A DNA stretch of 64,000 bases from Pseudomonas vanderleydeniana (lineage in GTDB: Bacteria > Pseudomonadota > Gammaproteobacteria > Pseudomonadales > Pseudomonadaceae), in contig NZ_CP077093.1 of the NCBI RefSeq assembly GCF_014268755.2, positions 2,592,001 to 2,656,000 on the forward strand, in the 5' to 3' direction. Position 1 is the first letter of the stretch. Each line of letters begins with the position of its first letter. The position numbers and the translations under genes are program-made. Below are positions 33,230-42,167 of the stretch, in pieces. The notes under the pieces were generated by a model. The model was not told the DNA's origin. It searched no databases and saw only the letters and a program-made list of their open reading frames with translations.

Positions 33230-33416
33230 CTGTTTCGAGAGTCGCCCGGCAGGGAGGCCGGGCGAGCCGTGTTGGGCCATGGATGGCCCGTCACGGCGTG
33301 CTCTCGAAACAGGACCGCAGCGAAGGAACCCTCGCGTAGCGAGGGCCAATGGAGGGGCTAGACCTTTTGGTTCCTTTTGGGGCGTTTGCCAAAAGGAACT
33401 CGCCCGTAAAGGGCGA
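33230..33416. repeat. Multi-hairpin dispersed repeat of Pseudomonas
   Basis: Six nested or consecutive inverted repeats: CTGTTTCGAGAG/CTCTCGAAACAG (33230-33241 / 33301-33312) enclosing CGCCCGGC/GCCGGGCG (33243-33264) and GCCGTG..GGGCCAT/ATGGCCC..CACGGC (33266-33297); then CCCTCGC/GCGAGGG (33329-33345), TTCCTTTTGG/CCAAAAGGAA (33371-33398) and CGCCC/GGGCG (33401-33415). I recall near-identical intergenic sequence from many Pseudomonas genomes, often mis-annotated as short proteins. No transposase is present. Confidence 0.75.
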
Positions 33417-33497
33417 AACAGAGACATCAGCCAAACGCGCAAACGGATATGTCCCCACTCTCTACAAACACACAAACCATCGATTCAACAACCGAGG

Positions 33498-34394
33498 CTA
33501 CCGAGAAAACCTCCTGGCCCCCGCCACACAAAAAATCACCGCCACCGTCACCCCCAGCATCCCCAGGCTCACCTGCTCATGCAGCAACGTCGCCGCCAGC
33601 GCCAGCCCGAAGAAAGGCTGCAACAACTGCAACTGCCCCACCGCCGCAATCCCCCCCTGGGCCAACCCCCGATACCAGAACACAAACCCGATCAACATAC
33701 TGAACAACGACACATACCCCAGACAAATCCAGGCCGCCGAACTGATGCCCGAAAAGCTCGCCGGCCTACAGAACCCGCTCAACACCAGCATCACCGGCAA
33801 CGACAACACCAGCGCCCAGCAGATCACCTGCCAACCGCCAAGTGTGCGCGACAGCCTGGCCCCCTCGGCATAGCCCAACCCGCAGACCAGAATCGCCAGC
33901 AGCATCAGCAGGTCCCCCAGGGGCGCGGCACTGAGCCCCTGGGCCAGTGCATACCCCACCACCAGCAGGCTGCCCAGTATTGAAAAACACCAGAACGCCG
34001 CCCGTGGCCGCTCACCACCACGCAGCACACCAAAGACCGCCGTCGCCAGCGGCAGCAGGCCGACGAACACGATCGAGTGCGCCGACGTCACATACTGCAA
34101 CGCCAGCGCCGTCAGCAACGGAAAGCCGACGACAACGCCCAGGGCCACCACCAGCAGCGGCAGCAACTGCTCCCGGGCCGGGCGCCGCGCCCTGAACAGC
34201 CACAGCAGGGCCAGAGCCAGCAAGCCGGCGATGCTCGCCCGGGCCACCGTGAGGAACACCGGGTCGAACTCCAGCACCGCCAACCGCGTGGTGGGCAGGG
34301 ACCCGCTGAAGATCACCACGCCGATCAGGCCGTTGAGCCAGCCACTCGTGCGCTGGCGGGTCGTCGATTGTTGTACGTTCGATAGCTGTTCCAT
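33498..34394 (-). CDS. EamA/DMT-family exporter
   Basis: 298 residues with ten predicted TM helices in two EamA repeats. The first repeat opens G-L-I-G-V-V-I-F-S-G-S-L-P; the second opens G-L-G-Y-A-E-G-A-R-L. A basic C-terminus follows. Members export amino acids or related metabolites. AGGAG lies 12 bp before the ATG. It is divergent from a MocR-type regulator, with a palindrome between them, the common exporter/regulator arrangement. The substrate cannot be told from sequence. Confidence 0.88.
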   Translation of the reverse strand: MEQLSNVQQSTTRQRTSGWLNGLIGVVIFSGSLPTTRLAVLEFDPVFLTVARASIAGLLALALLWLFRARRPAREQLLPLLVVALGVVVGFPLLTALALQYVTSAHSIVFVGLLPLATAVFGVLRGGERPRAAFWCFSILGSLLVVGYALAQGLSAAPLGDLLMLLAILVCGLGYAEGARLSRTLGGWQVICWALVLSLPVMLVLSGFCRPASFSGISSAAWICLGYVSLFSMLIGFVFWYRGLAQGGIAAVGQLQLLQPFFGLALAATLLHEQVSLGMLGVTVAVIFCVAGARRFSR

Positions 34395-34469
34395 CCGGCA
34401 GCAGTCTCCTGGGCAGGGGGCGCGTCCCCAGATCGGGGTTGCATGAAAGGCATGCTAGGATCGACTATG

Positions 34470-34491
34470 ATGACAATCAAAAAATTGTCAT
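34470..34491. promoter_or_regulatory. Candidate operator between DMT exporter and MocR
   Basis: ATGACAAT (34470-34477) and ATTGTCAT (34484-34491) form a perfect 8-bp inverted repeat with an A-rich 6-bp spacer, in the divergent intergenic region. A plausible site for the MocR protein itself. It overlaps the first possible ATG (34490) of the regulator gene. Confidence 0.5.
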
Positions 34492-34504
34492 GGATACACT
34501 TTGC

Positions 34505-35836
34505 ATGCCTCGCCTGCGCTACAAGACCCTGGTCGACACCCTGGCCGCGGATATCCGTTCGGGCCGGCTGTCGCCCGGCAGCCGCCTGCCGACCCATCGC
34601 CAGTTGGCCGAAACCCACGGTGTGGCGCTGGTGACGGCGACCAGGGTCTATGGCGAGCTGGAAAACATGGGCCTGGTCAGCGGCGAAACCGGTCGCGGCA
34701 CGTTCGTCCGGGAAACCACCCTGCCGCCGGGGCAGGGCATCGACCAGCCGGAGATTGCCGTGGGCGTGGCTGACCTCAACTTCAACTACCCCTCGTTGCC
34801 CGGCCAGTCGGAATTGCTGCGCAACGGCCTGCGGCAACTGGCACTGTCAGGTGACCTGGAATCGCTGCTGCGCTACCAGCCCCATGCGGGCCGCCAGCAC
34901 GAGCGCGCTATCGTGGCACGTCACCTGCGGGTTCGTGGGGTCAAGGTCGGTGCCGAGCAGGTACTGATCGTCGACGGTGCCCAGCATGGCCTGGCGGTGA
35001 CGATGATGGCCTTGCTGCAACCCGGCGACGTCATCGCCGCCGATGCGTTGACCTATTCCGGCTTCAAGGTCATCGCCGAGGCCCTGCACCTGGAAATCCT
35101 GCCGATCCCGGTGCTCGACCACGGCCCCGACCTGCAGGCGCTGGACCAGCTCTGCCGAACCCGCCGAGTCCGTGCGCTCTACAGCATCCCGACGCTGCAC
35201 AATCCACTGGGCTGGGTACTGGACCTCGACCAGCGCGAGCAACTGGTGGCGCTGGCCCGTCGGCACGATCTGTTGCTGATCGAGGATGGCGCCTATGCCT
35301 TCCTGGCCGAAGACCCGCCGGCACCGCTGATCGAGCTGGCACCGGAGCGGACGATCTATGTTTCGGGGCTGTCGAAGAATGTCGCCACCGGCCTGCGGGT
35401 CGGTTTCGTCGCCGCGCCATTGGCCAAGGTGCCGTTGTTGCAGCGGGCAATCAGGGCCACCACCTGGAATACCCCGGGGGTGATGACGGCCCTGGCCTGC
35501 GCCTGGCTCGAGGACGGCACGGTGGCGCGCCTGGAAACCGAGAAGCGCCGCGACGCCCGCGTCCGCCAGGCGCTGGCTGCCGAAGTACTGGCGGGATTGC
35601 CGTGCATCACCCATCCGGCTTCCTACTTCCTATGGCTGCCGCTGGCCGAAGAGGCGCGGGCGGACCGGATCACCAAGGCGTTGCTCGACCTGGATGTCTC
35701 GGTCTCGACCGCCGAGCCGTTTGCGGTCGGCGCCCATGTACCGCATGCGCTGCGCCTGGCGCTAGGTTCGGTGGACCTGGCGGTGTTGCGCGAGGCGCTG
35801 CGCAAGGTCCGGTGGGTGGTCGAGGCCGCCTCCTGA
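34505..35836 (+). CDS. MocR-type GntR/aminotransferase regulator
   Basis: 443 residues from the ATG at 34505, where the winged-helix domain begins (P-R-L-R-Y-K-T-L-V-D-T-L-A-A-D-I-R-S-G). An ATG at 34490 lies inside the palindrome and a GTG/ATG further up is also open; none has a clear Shine-Dalgarno. The DNA-binding part covers residues 1-75 (R-L-P-T-H-R-Q-L-A-E). The fold-I aminotransferase-like domain follows, with the PLP lysine in Y-V-S-G-L-S-K-N-V-A-T-G-L-R-V. MocR proteins sense PLP or an amino-acid aldimine. The likely target is the divergent DMT exporter. Confidence 0.88.
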   Translation: MPRLRYKTLVDTLAADIRSGRLSPGSRLPTHRQLAETHGVALVTATRVYGELENMGLVSGETGRGTFVRETTLPPGQGIDQPEIAVGVADLNFNYPSLPGQSELLRNGLRQLALSGDLESLLRYQPHAGRQHERAIVARHLRVRGVKVGAEQVLIVDGAQHGLAVTMMALLQPGDVIAADALTYSGFKVIAEALHLEILPIPVLDHGPDLQALDQLCRTRRVRALYSIPTLHNPLGWVLDLDQREQLVALARRHDLLLIEDGAYAFLAEDPPAPLIELAPERTIYVSGLSKNVATGLRVGFVAAPLAKVPLLQRAIRATTWNTPGVMTALACAWLEDGTVARLETEKRRDARVRQALAAEVLAGLPCITHPASYFLWLPLAEEARADRITKALLDLDVSVSTAEPFAVGAHVPHALRLALGSVDLAVLREALRKVRWVVEAAS

Positions 35837-35911
35837 TCACGGTTGCCCGCCAGGCCTGTGTTACCGTGAAGGCTGGCTCGAACCCCGCCAAGACCAGGAT
35901 TGCCAGGCACC

Positions 35912-36811
35912 ATGGCCGACACTGACTACGAACGCTACGCCCGGTTCCACACGCCGGACCCGCGCATCGCCGAACGCGAGCGGGCCGCGATGTCCCCGGA
36001 AGAAAAGGCCTGGGCGCTGGACAAGGGCAGTGGACACCGCAGTGGCTGGCTGAACTGGGTGATCCTGCCGGTGGTGATCGGTCTGTGGGCGCCGATGGTG
36101 TGCATCATCCTGGTGTTGCTGGCCTATCAGGCGTTGTTCGCGCCCGGGTTCGATCCGCAGCAGCATAGGGAGGCCATCCTCACGGCCATACAGGCGAGCA
36201 CCCTGTTGCTTTTCATCGTGTGGGTGGCCTGGAACCGCCACCGTGCGCGCCACGATCCACGACTGCTCTATTGGCGGGACCTGCCCGAGGTGGCCGAGGT
36301 CGAGCTGGAGCGGCACACCCTGGTGTCGGCGTTCAGCCTGTGGTCGAGCAATTACGACCCGGATAATCCGCAAGTCGCGCGGTGGGCCGATGGGCGAATT
36401 CAGCAGGTCGCCGACAGTGGGGTGGTGCAGTGGCTGTTGGCGCAGACCGCCGAGGGCCGCTGGCTGGTGCTGTGCGAGCGGGTTGCCGGGGTGTTTCGCG
36501 GCCATGGCACGCAAGTGCGCCCAGCAGCGGCCAGCCAGTGGCCGTTGAGCGAGGAGCTGGCGATCGCCTTCGCTCCCCGGACCAACATCCCCCTCGGGCT
36601 GCGTTTTTCCGGAGCAGCGCTGGCGCTGGCTGAAACCGGCCATTGGTTGAGCCGCGGCGATCTCGACAGGCTGGCCCGCATCGCCCATCACTGGACGTTC
36701 TTCGCACCGGAGCGTTATGCGCTGATCAACCCCTCGGACGTTCCCTGGCTCGAGGCGCTGTTGCGCCGGGCGCAGTCCGCTGTCGTCGACAGCCTGCCAT
36801 CCACCGTCTGA
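35912..36811 (+). CDS. Unknown membrane protein with two TM helices
   Basis: 299 residues from the ATG at 35912. A soluble N-terminus of about 45 residues has several Glu/Arg pairs. TM1 (about 51-75) and TM2 (about 90-108) are followed by a soluble about 190-residue domain with W-S-S-N-Y-D-P-D-N-P and a C-terminal F-F-A-P-E-R-Y-A-L. The layout resembles DUF6708-like hypotheticals often near polymorphic-toxin or T6SS loci, but I cannot assign it firmly. It is a single gene. Confidence 0.65.
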   Translation: MADTDYERYARFHTPDPRIAERERAAMSPEEKAWALDKGSGHRSGWLNWVILPVVIGLWAPMVCIILVLLAYQALFAPGFDPQQHREAILTAIQASTLLLFIVWVAWNRHRARHDPRLLYWRDLPEVAEVELERHTLVSAFSLWSSNYDPDNPQVARWADGRIQQVADSGVVQWLLAQTAEGRWLVLCERVAGVFRGHGTQVRPAAASQWPLSEELAIAFAPRTNIPLGLRFSGAALALAETGHWLSRGDLDRLARIAHHWTFFAPERYALINPSDVPWLEALLRRAQSAVVDSLPSTV

Positions 36812-37193
36812 GAAAGGTTCTCGAAAGGCTGTTGCTCAGACGCAAAAACCTGGATTTCAGGCTCGATAGTCCAGCGGGTTATAGCTCTGGCCCGGGGCTT
36901 GTGGATTATTGAACGCAGGCTGTCCAAAGCGTCAGAAAAACCCTACATCGGTGCTAGCGCTCTGCTAGGCTAGAGCCTGTATCTGCAGCATCTGTGTGGC
37001 GGTTGCGTAAGCAGTAGCTCGGCCTACTGCCAGGGAAGGAGGTTCGAGGTCGGCGCACATGTCAGCCCTTGCAGCTCGCTACCTTTCATCATTCGTTCGG
37101 TTGATAGTGACCATCAAAAAACGCAAGTTCTGTTTTTTGGGCGAAAGAGGAAGATAGCGTCATACCGAACCTGCTTTTGAAGGAACCCAAGCG
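36812..37193. other. Gene-free spacer of about 380 bp
   Basis: Contains AAGGA before the next gene and a short imperfect palindrome near 36976 (GCTCTGCTAGGCTAGAGC). No credible ORF, tRNA or terminator. The promoter of the secreted protein at 37194 must lie here. Confidence 0.4.
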
Positions 37194-37874
37194 ATGAAAA
37201 TTTCAACCCTGCTGGCTTTTGTCGCCGTCCTCACCACAGGTATCGCCACCGTTCCCGCCCAGGCTGCCGAAAGCACCAAGGGCGACCAGTCCTGCCACTT
37301 CCTGCCGGTGGCCGACAGCAGCTTCAGCCTGAAGCAGGCGCGTTCGGTCGGGGTGCTCTACAGCGAAAACACCGTCAACACCCTCGAGTACCTGGAGCGC
37401 TACCACAGCGTGGCGCTGAACGGGGCGAAGAACGATGCCCTCGACTCGCGCATCAGCAGCGCCTTCGTCAGCAGCTCCGACCCGAAACTGGCGATCGACT
37501 GGCTCAAGGCTTCGCTACAGCAGCAGTTCGCTTCGGTGACCGTCTACGACAACCTCGATGCCGTGGTGAAGGCCCGTCCCGACGTGGTGGTGATGCTCGA
37601 TACCTACAGCCGCCTGGTGACCAAGCGCAACAACCAGTTCGAGGCCCGTTTCATCGCCAAGTTCTATGACTCGAACCTGCAGTACATCGGCCAGGCCGAA
37701 GGCTCCACCGGCAAGCAACTGTCTTCCGTGTGGGTCAAGGGCAAGGCTGCACCGGAAATCGCCGCGCAGATCAACCAGCAGCGTGACCTGCAGGTCGATG
37801 CGCTGAAACAGTTCGATGCTTCGCTCAAGGCCCTGGTGACTTCGGGCGGTGTCGACCGGGTGGCGACTAACTGA
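37194..37874 (+). CDS. Secreted/periplasmic protein of unknown function
   Basis: 226 residues. The signal peptide (M-K-I-S-T-L-L-A-F-V-A-V-L-T-T-G) is cut after P-A-Q-A. The body has alternating beta/alpha segments with V-V-V-M-L-D-T-Y-S-R-L and F-I-A-K-F-Y-D, in layout recalling YajG-like envelope proteins, but I would not assign the family. AAGGA precedes the ATG. It is convergent with the small secreted gene at 37888, 13 bp away. Confidence 0.75.
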   Translation: MKISTLLAFVAVLTTGIATVPAQAAESTKGDQSCHFLPVADSSFSLKQARSVGVLYSENTVNTLEYLERYHSVALNGAKNDALDSRISSAFVSSSDPKLAIDWLKASLQQQFASVTVYDNLDAVVKARPDVVVMLDTYSRLVTKRNNQFEARFIAKFYDSNLQYIGQAEGSTGKQLSSVWVKGKAAPEIAAQINQQRDLQVDALKQFDASLKALVTSGGVDRVATN

Positions 37875-37887
37875 GCACGCGCCGCGA

Positions 37888-38217
37888 TCAGCGGCGTGCC
37901 AGCTTGTACTTGACGCAATCCTCGTAGAAACCGCGGCGAATGGCCTCAGGCTTGAGCCGCGACTTGCTGTCATAGGTCTGTTCGGTGATGCCCAGGGCCA
38001 TCATGCGCATCCAGCCCTTGCTGAACTTGTAGGCCTGGATCTTCTGCCGCGCGGCGTACAGCGACACCCCCGACAGTTTCAGTTCCTGTGCCCGTGCCGC
38101 GGTGCCGGCGCCCCAACTGCACATGTAGCGATCATTGGCCTTCAGTTCCCTGCCGTCAGCGCACAGCGCAACGCCTGCCAGGGAAAACGAGATCAGCGTG
38201 GTCCATAGGGTTCGCAT
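37888..38217 (-). CDS. Small secreted protein of unknown function
   Basis: 109 residues. A signal peptide of about 19 residues (core L-W-T-T-L-I-S-F-S-L-A-G-V-A-L) is followed by a basic domain with two Cys (M-C-S-W-G and D-C-V-K-Y) that could form one disulfide. The pattern is that of small periplasmic helical hypotheticals in Pseudomonas. It is convergent with 37194. Confidence 0.7.
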   Translation of the reverse strand: MRTLWTTLISFSLAGVALCADGRELKANDRYMCSWGAGTAARAQELKLSGVSLYAARQKIQAYKFSKGWMRMMALGITEQTYDSKSRLKPEAIRRGFYEDCVKYKLARR

Positions 38218-38310
38218 TTAAACTCAACCTAACTGCCTGAAAATAAAGTGATTCTGGCTGTTGCTGAGTCATCGCGGGGCCATCAATGTGCCTGCTGCTG
38301 GGCCTTGGGA

Positions 38311-39675
38311 TCAAGTGTCGCCTGGCGTCGGCAGGTTCAGTTCCACGCACAATCCTCCTTGGGCCCGATTGCTGAACGCCAGGCTGCCCCCCAGGCGCCG
38401 GGCGATCACCTCGACGATCGACAGGCCGAGCCCCGCACCCTGCGGGTTGCCGGCGCTGTAGAACCGGTCGCACAAGCGGCCGAGCAATTCGTCGCTCACG
38501 CCTGGCCCTTGGTCCATGATCCGCAGCCGCGTGTCCGGGCCGCTGCGTTCAAGCACGATCTGTATTTCGCTTTGCGCCGGGGCGAAGTTCAGCGCATTGC
38601 CTACCAGGTTCTGCAGCAGGATGGAGAGGGCAGTGGGGTCGGCGAGCAGCGGAACGTCATCATCGCTGTCCAGTATCAGTTCGACCTGGCGCCCCCACGC
38701 CAGGGGCGTCAGCTCGGCCAGTTCCTCGCGCACCAACGCGGCCAGGTTCAACAGCTGCCGTGGCTGGTCTTCCGGTTGCAGGCGGGCCATGGTCAGCAGT
38801 TGGCTGACGATTCGGGTCGCCCGGCTGACGCCCTGGCGCAGGAAGGCCAGGGCCTCGTCGCGCTCTTCGGCGGTGGTTGCGGCCTGGGCGTTCCGGGCAT
38901 GGATGTCGAGCACTGCCAATGGCGTGCGCAGTTCGTGGGCGGCGTCGGCAATGAAACGTCTTTCGCGTTCCAGCAGCCTGCCCAGTTGTTCCAACAGGCG
39001 GTCCAGGGTAGCGCGCATGGGTTGCAGTTCCGGTGGCAACGGGCCGGCCTGCAGTGGCTCGAGGCTGTCCACTGCCCGGTTGCGCAGGTGGCGATGCAGG
39101 CGCTGCAACGGCCTGAGGCCCCAGCCCAGCAGCGCCCAGATCACCACGACCAGCAGTGGCAGGCCGATCAGCGTCGGCCAGAGGGTGTGCTGGACGATAC
39201 GCTGGATCAGGTCCTGGCGCAGGTCGTCGCGTTCGCCGACCCAGATCTGCAGGCCCTGTTGCTCGTCCCTGAGCAGGAATCCGCACCATTGCCGGTCGCC
39301 GTCGCTGAAGTCATGGGCGCCGGCGGGTGGCGGTGTGGCCAGCGCCGGGGCATCCAGGGAGCGCGATAGCAGCCGGCCCTGGTCATCCCAGATCTGGAAA
39401 GTCAGCAGGGTTTCGTAGGGGTGCATGTGCCCCTCGTTGCCGATCCGTGACATGGCCCGGCCGAAGGCCGCCTGCAAGCGGCCCCAGTCGGTGTCCCGGG
39501 TGGGCTGCTGTTCGAGCAGGCCCTGCAGCAGGCGAGCCGACTGCACCATCTGCGCATCGTAGATTTCCTCGATTTCCCGGTGACTGTCGCGCAGCGCCAG
39601 CCAGGCCAGGGTCAGACTGCCGACGATCACCAGCAGCAGGGTCGGGGCGAGGATCCGGGTGCGGATGGACATCAT
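38311..39675 (-). CDS. Sensor histidine kinase (PmrB/QseC-like)
   Basis: 454 residues. TM1 is at about 9-26, a periplasmic sensor of about 140 residues, TM2 at about 168-188, a short HAMP, then the HisKA H-box F-I-A-D-A-A-H-E-L-R-T-P-L-A-V-L. The N-box (N-L-V-G-N-A-L-N-F-A) and G-boxes (D-Q-G-P-G-V and G-A-G-L-G-L-S-I-V) are intact. The ATG overlaps the regulator stop by 4 bp. PmrB/QseC kinases sense cationic peptides, Fe3+ or polyamines; which signal applies here is open, though the neighbouring EptA-like gene favours envelope stress. Confidence 0.9.
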   Translation of the reverse strand: MMSIRTRILAPTLLLVIVGSLTLAWLALRDSHREIEEIYDAQMVQSARLLQGLLEQQPTRDTDWGRLQAAFGRAMSRIGNEGHMHPYETLLTFQIWDDQGRLLSRSLDAPALATPPPAGAHDFSDGDRQWCGFLLRDEQQGLQIWVGERDDLRQDLIQRIVQHTLWPTLIGLPLLVVVIWALLGWGLRPLQRLHRHLRNRAVDSLEPLQAGPLPPELQPMRATLDRLLEQLGRLLERERRFIADAAHELRTPLAVLDIHARNAQAATTAEERDEALAFLRQGVSRATRIVSQLLTMARLQPEDQPRQLLNLAALVREELAELTPLAWGRQVELILDSDDDVPLLADPTALSILLQNLVGNALNFAPAQSEIQIVLERSGPDTRLRIMDQGPGVSDELLGRLCDRFYSAGNPQGAGLGLSIVEVIARRLGGSLAFSNRAQGGLCVELNLPTPGDT

Positions 39676-40337
39676 GGCTGCGCGGCCAGCAGGTAGCCGA
39701 CCCCGCGCACCGTGCGGATCAGGCTGCTGTCGAGTTTCTTGCGCAGGTTGTGGATCAGCACCTCAAGGGTGTTGCCCGGTCCGCTGTCCTGCCAGCCATA
39801 CAGCGCGGCGCTGAGGCGTTCGCGGGTGATGACGGCGCCCGGACGGCTGAGCAACTGGTGCAGCAGTTGATACTCCATGGGAGTCATCAGCGTTGGCCGG
39901 CCCAGGTAATGCACCTGTTGCGTCGCCGGGTTCAGGCGGATGCCGGCGTGTTCCAGCCATGGCTGGGCACGCCCCTGGCTGCGCCGTAGCAGGGCGCGGA
40001 TGCGCGCCTTGAGTTCGTCCAGGTCGAAGGGCTTGACCAGGTAGTCGTCGGCGCCGGCGTCCAGGCCCAGCACCCGGTCGGCCTTGGCGTCGCGGGCGGT
40101 CAGCACCAGCACCGGGACGTCGCCGTGGGGCAGGGCACGGGTCTCGCGCAACAGGCTCAGCCCGTCCAGCTGTGGCAGGCCGAGGTCCAGCAGGACCAGG
40201 TCGAAACGCTCGCAGCGCAAGGCATGGGCGGCCTGGCGACCGTCGGCCAGCCAGTCCAGTGCGTAGCCTTCGCCGCGCAGGGCCACCTGGATCCCGCGCG
40301 CCAGTGCCTCATCGTCTTCCACCAGTAATACCCGCAC
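39672..40337 (-). CDS. OmpR-family response regulator (PmrA/QseB-like)
   Basis: 221 residues from the GTG at 40337, chosen since the receiver starts at once with R-V-L-L-V-E-D-D and AGGA lies upstream; a longer open frame to 40412 is unsupported. The acceptor Asp is in L-V-L-L-D-L-G-L-P, the switch lysine in Y-L-V-K-P-F-D. The C-terminal winged helix ends T-V-R-G-V-G-Y-L-L. A PmrA-type direct repeat stands upstream at 40423, shared with the divergent EptA-like gene, pointing to auto-regulation. Confidence 0.92.
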   Translation of the reverse strand: MRVLLVEDDEALARGIQVALRGEGYALDWLADGRQAAHALRCERFDLVLLDLGLPQLDGLSLLRETRALPHGDVPVLVLTARDAKADRVLGLDAGADDYLVKPFDLDELKARIRALLRRSQGRAQPWLEHAGIRLNPATQQVHYLGRPTLMTPMEYQLLHQLLSRPGAVITRERLSAALYGWQDSGPGNTLEVLIHNLRKKLDSSLIRTVRGVGYLLAAQP

Positions 40338-40422
40338 AGCCCGGTCCTCATGCCCGTCAAAGGCGCCATCATCGCTATCGCGGAGCATTCGGACAGGGTT
40401 CAAATGTAACAACCCGTTGCCC

Positions 40423-40439
40423 GCTAAGACTGGATTAAG
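40423..40439 (-). promoter_or_regulatory. PmrA/QseB-type response-regulator box
   Basis: Minus strand reads CTTAAT-CCAGT-CTTAGC, matching the PmrA box YTTAAK-N5-YTTAAK at 11 of 12 half-site positions allowing one change. A TACATT -10-like hexamer follows about 14 bp downstream toward the regulator gene. It sits between the regulator and the divergent EptA-like gene. Confidence 0.6.
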
Positions 40440-40487
40440 CTTCGGCCCCGATCTTGGGTCGTGCTCGATTCACTTGCGGACCTGCCC

Positions 40488-42161
40488 ATGTCGATCTCCC
40501 TGTTGTCCTCCCGTCCCTCTGGCCGCTCGCGCGCCTGGCTCAACCTGCTGGGGCTGACCTCCCTCAGTTGCCTGTTGTTGCTGCTCGATGATTTCCTGCA
40601 ACAGTTGTTCACCGCGAACAACCGTGCCGAGCTGGAACTGGCCTATGTGGTGACCCTGTGGCTGTTCAGCGCCGCGCTCTGGCTGTGCAACCTGCGTTAC
40701 GTGGTGCTGGCGATCCTGCTGCTGTTTGCCGGCATGCAGTTGCTGCAACTGGGCAATATCAGCTTTTTCGGGGAGCCGCTGAGCGCCATCGATCTCAAGG
40801 CCATGAGCGGTGACCTGGGCGAAGTGCGCGCCGGAGCCTGGTACGGGCTGGCCGGGCACTGGCCGGTGCTGCTGTGCGTCGCCTTTCCCTATGGTGCGCT
40901 GATCTACCTGCATCTGCGCCTGCCGGGGCGGATCGAGTTGCCGGCCAGCCGTTGGGCGTTGCTGCTGATTGCCGTGGTACTGTTGTCCAAACCCTACCGG
41001 GCCACCTACCGCAACCTCGACGCCTTCGTTCCGAGTGCCAGCCGTAGTGCGCTGCACAACAGCCTCAACAGCTTCTCGGCCTGGTCGGTGCGCCTGGCCT
41101 TCCGACCCGAGACGGTGTTGCCGGTGGCGCCGTTCAAGCCCTATGAGTTGACCTCCATTCCCAGCAGTGCCAGGCATGTCTGGCTGGTGGTGGCCGACTC
41201 GTTGCGCAGTGATCGCCTCGGAGTGTTCGGTTATGAGCGCGATACCACGCCGCGACTCGCCGAGTATCTGGCGCGGCATCCGAGCGCGCTGGTGCGCCCG
41301 GGGATTGCCGCCGGGGTCGCCACCGATGTCAGCCTGCCGTATCTGCTCAACCCGATCCGCGAGCCGGGCCAGGACCACCGGCTGCGCAGCGGCGACACCA
41401 GCCTGTTCCGCCTGGCCCAGGCGGCAGGCTTTCGTACCTACTGGCTGTCGTCCCAGGAATCCAAGCTGCTGGCGAACCTGGGCAGCCGCTACATGGATGT
41501 GTCGATCACCCGCGAGGACCATCCGCTGCGTTTCCTGCAGAGTCAGGACGGGGCCCTGCTGGACGTGCTCGACCAGCAGCGCTGGGGACCGCGCAATTTC
41601 GTCGTGCTGAACCTGCGCACCGCGCACCTGCCCTACGCGAACAACTACCGCCACGAGCGCCGGCCGATGCCTTGGCCGGACACCGGCAGCGGTGGCCAGG
41701 CCAATGCCTACGACAACTCGATCCACTACCTGGACTCGCTGCTGGCGCAGATCGTCGAGGACTTCGACAAACTGGAAGGCGAGCGCTACCTGATCATCAC
41801 CGGCGACCACGGCCAGCGCCTGGGCGAGGACGGCCAGTGGGGGCATAACGACCTGGTGCCGCAGGTCAGCGATGTGCCGGTGATCGTGGTATCGCGCGAT
41901 GCCCCGAGTGGTGCGCTGGAGGAAATGGCCGCCGAGCGCTGGGTCAGCCATTACGAGGCCGGGCGTTGGCTGGCGGCACGGCTGGGCACGCGCATCGACA
42001 ATCCCAACCAGCGCGCCAACGAGTATTTCGTGCATGGCAAGCTGCTGTTCGGCGACAACTTCATCCAGCGGGTCTGCGAGTCCCCCACCGGACTGGTTCA
42101 CCAGCCGCCGCAGCAGCTCAGTCAACTGCTGCCGAACCTGCCGGAAACACCCTGCGGCTGA
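40488..42161 (+). CDS. EptA-like phosphoethanolamine transferase (sulfatase superfamily)
   Basis: 557 residues from the ATG at 40488 (GTG at 40461 is an alternative). Five hydrophobic N-terminal helices (to about residue 190) anchor a periplasmic alkaline-phosphatase-fold domain. The nucleophile is predicted to be Thr279 in G-V-A-T-D-V-S-L-P, where EptA has its catalytic Thr; the metal-site motifs are A-D-S-L-R-S-D-R near 231 and G-D-H-G-Q-R-L-G-E-D-G near 435. It would transfer phosphoethanolamine to lipid A or another envelope glycan. The divergent PmrAB-like pair with a shared box makes lipid A modification under that system the best guess. Confidence 0.78.
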   Translation: MSISLLSSRPSGRSRAWLNLLGLTSLSCLLLLLDDFLQQLFTANNRAELELAYVVTLWLFSAALWLCNLRYVVLAILLLFAGMQLLQLGNISFFGEPLSAIDLKAMSGDLGEVRAGAWYGLAGHWPVLLCVAFPYGALIYLHLRLPGRIELPASRWALLLIAVVLLSKPYRATYRNLDAFVPSASRSALHNSLNSFSAWSVRLAFRPETVLPVAPFKPYELTSIPSSARHVWLVVADSLRSDRLGVFGYERDTTPRLAEYLARHPSALVRPGIAAGVATDVSLPYLLNPIREPGQDHRLRSGDTSLFRLAQAAGFRTYWLSSQESKLLANLGSRYMDVSITREDHPLRFLQSQDGALLDVLDQQRWGPRNFVVLNLRTAHLPYANNYRHERRPMPWPDTGSGGQANAYDNSIHYLDSLLAQIVEDFDKLEGERYLIITGDHGQRLGEDGQWGHNDLVPQVSDVPVIVVSRDAPSGALEEMAAERWVSHYEAGRWLAARLGTRIDNPNQRANEYFVHGKLLFGDNFIQRVCESPTGLVHQPPQQLSQLLPNLPETPCG

Positions 42162-42167
42162 GGGCGG

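Noticed and set aside
33194-33475. Minus-strand frame of 93 codons across the multi-hairpin repeat
   Set aside because: It follows the repeat's inverted arms; similar frames occur wherever the repeat is present, so it is not treated as a gene.
32791-33497. CRISPR-like or integrase-bounded island
   Set aside because: No direct-repeat/spacer pattern, no tRNA and no integrase; the region holds only a REP and the hairpin repeat.
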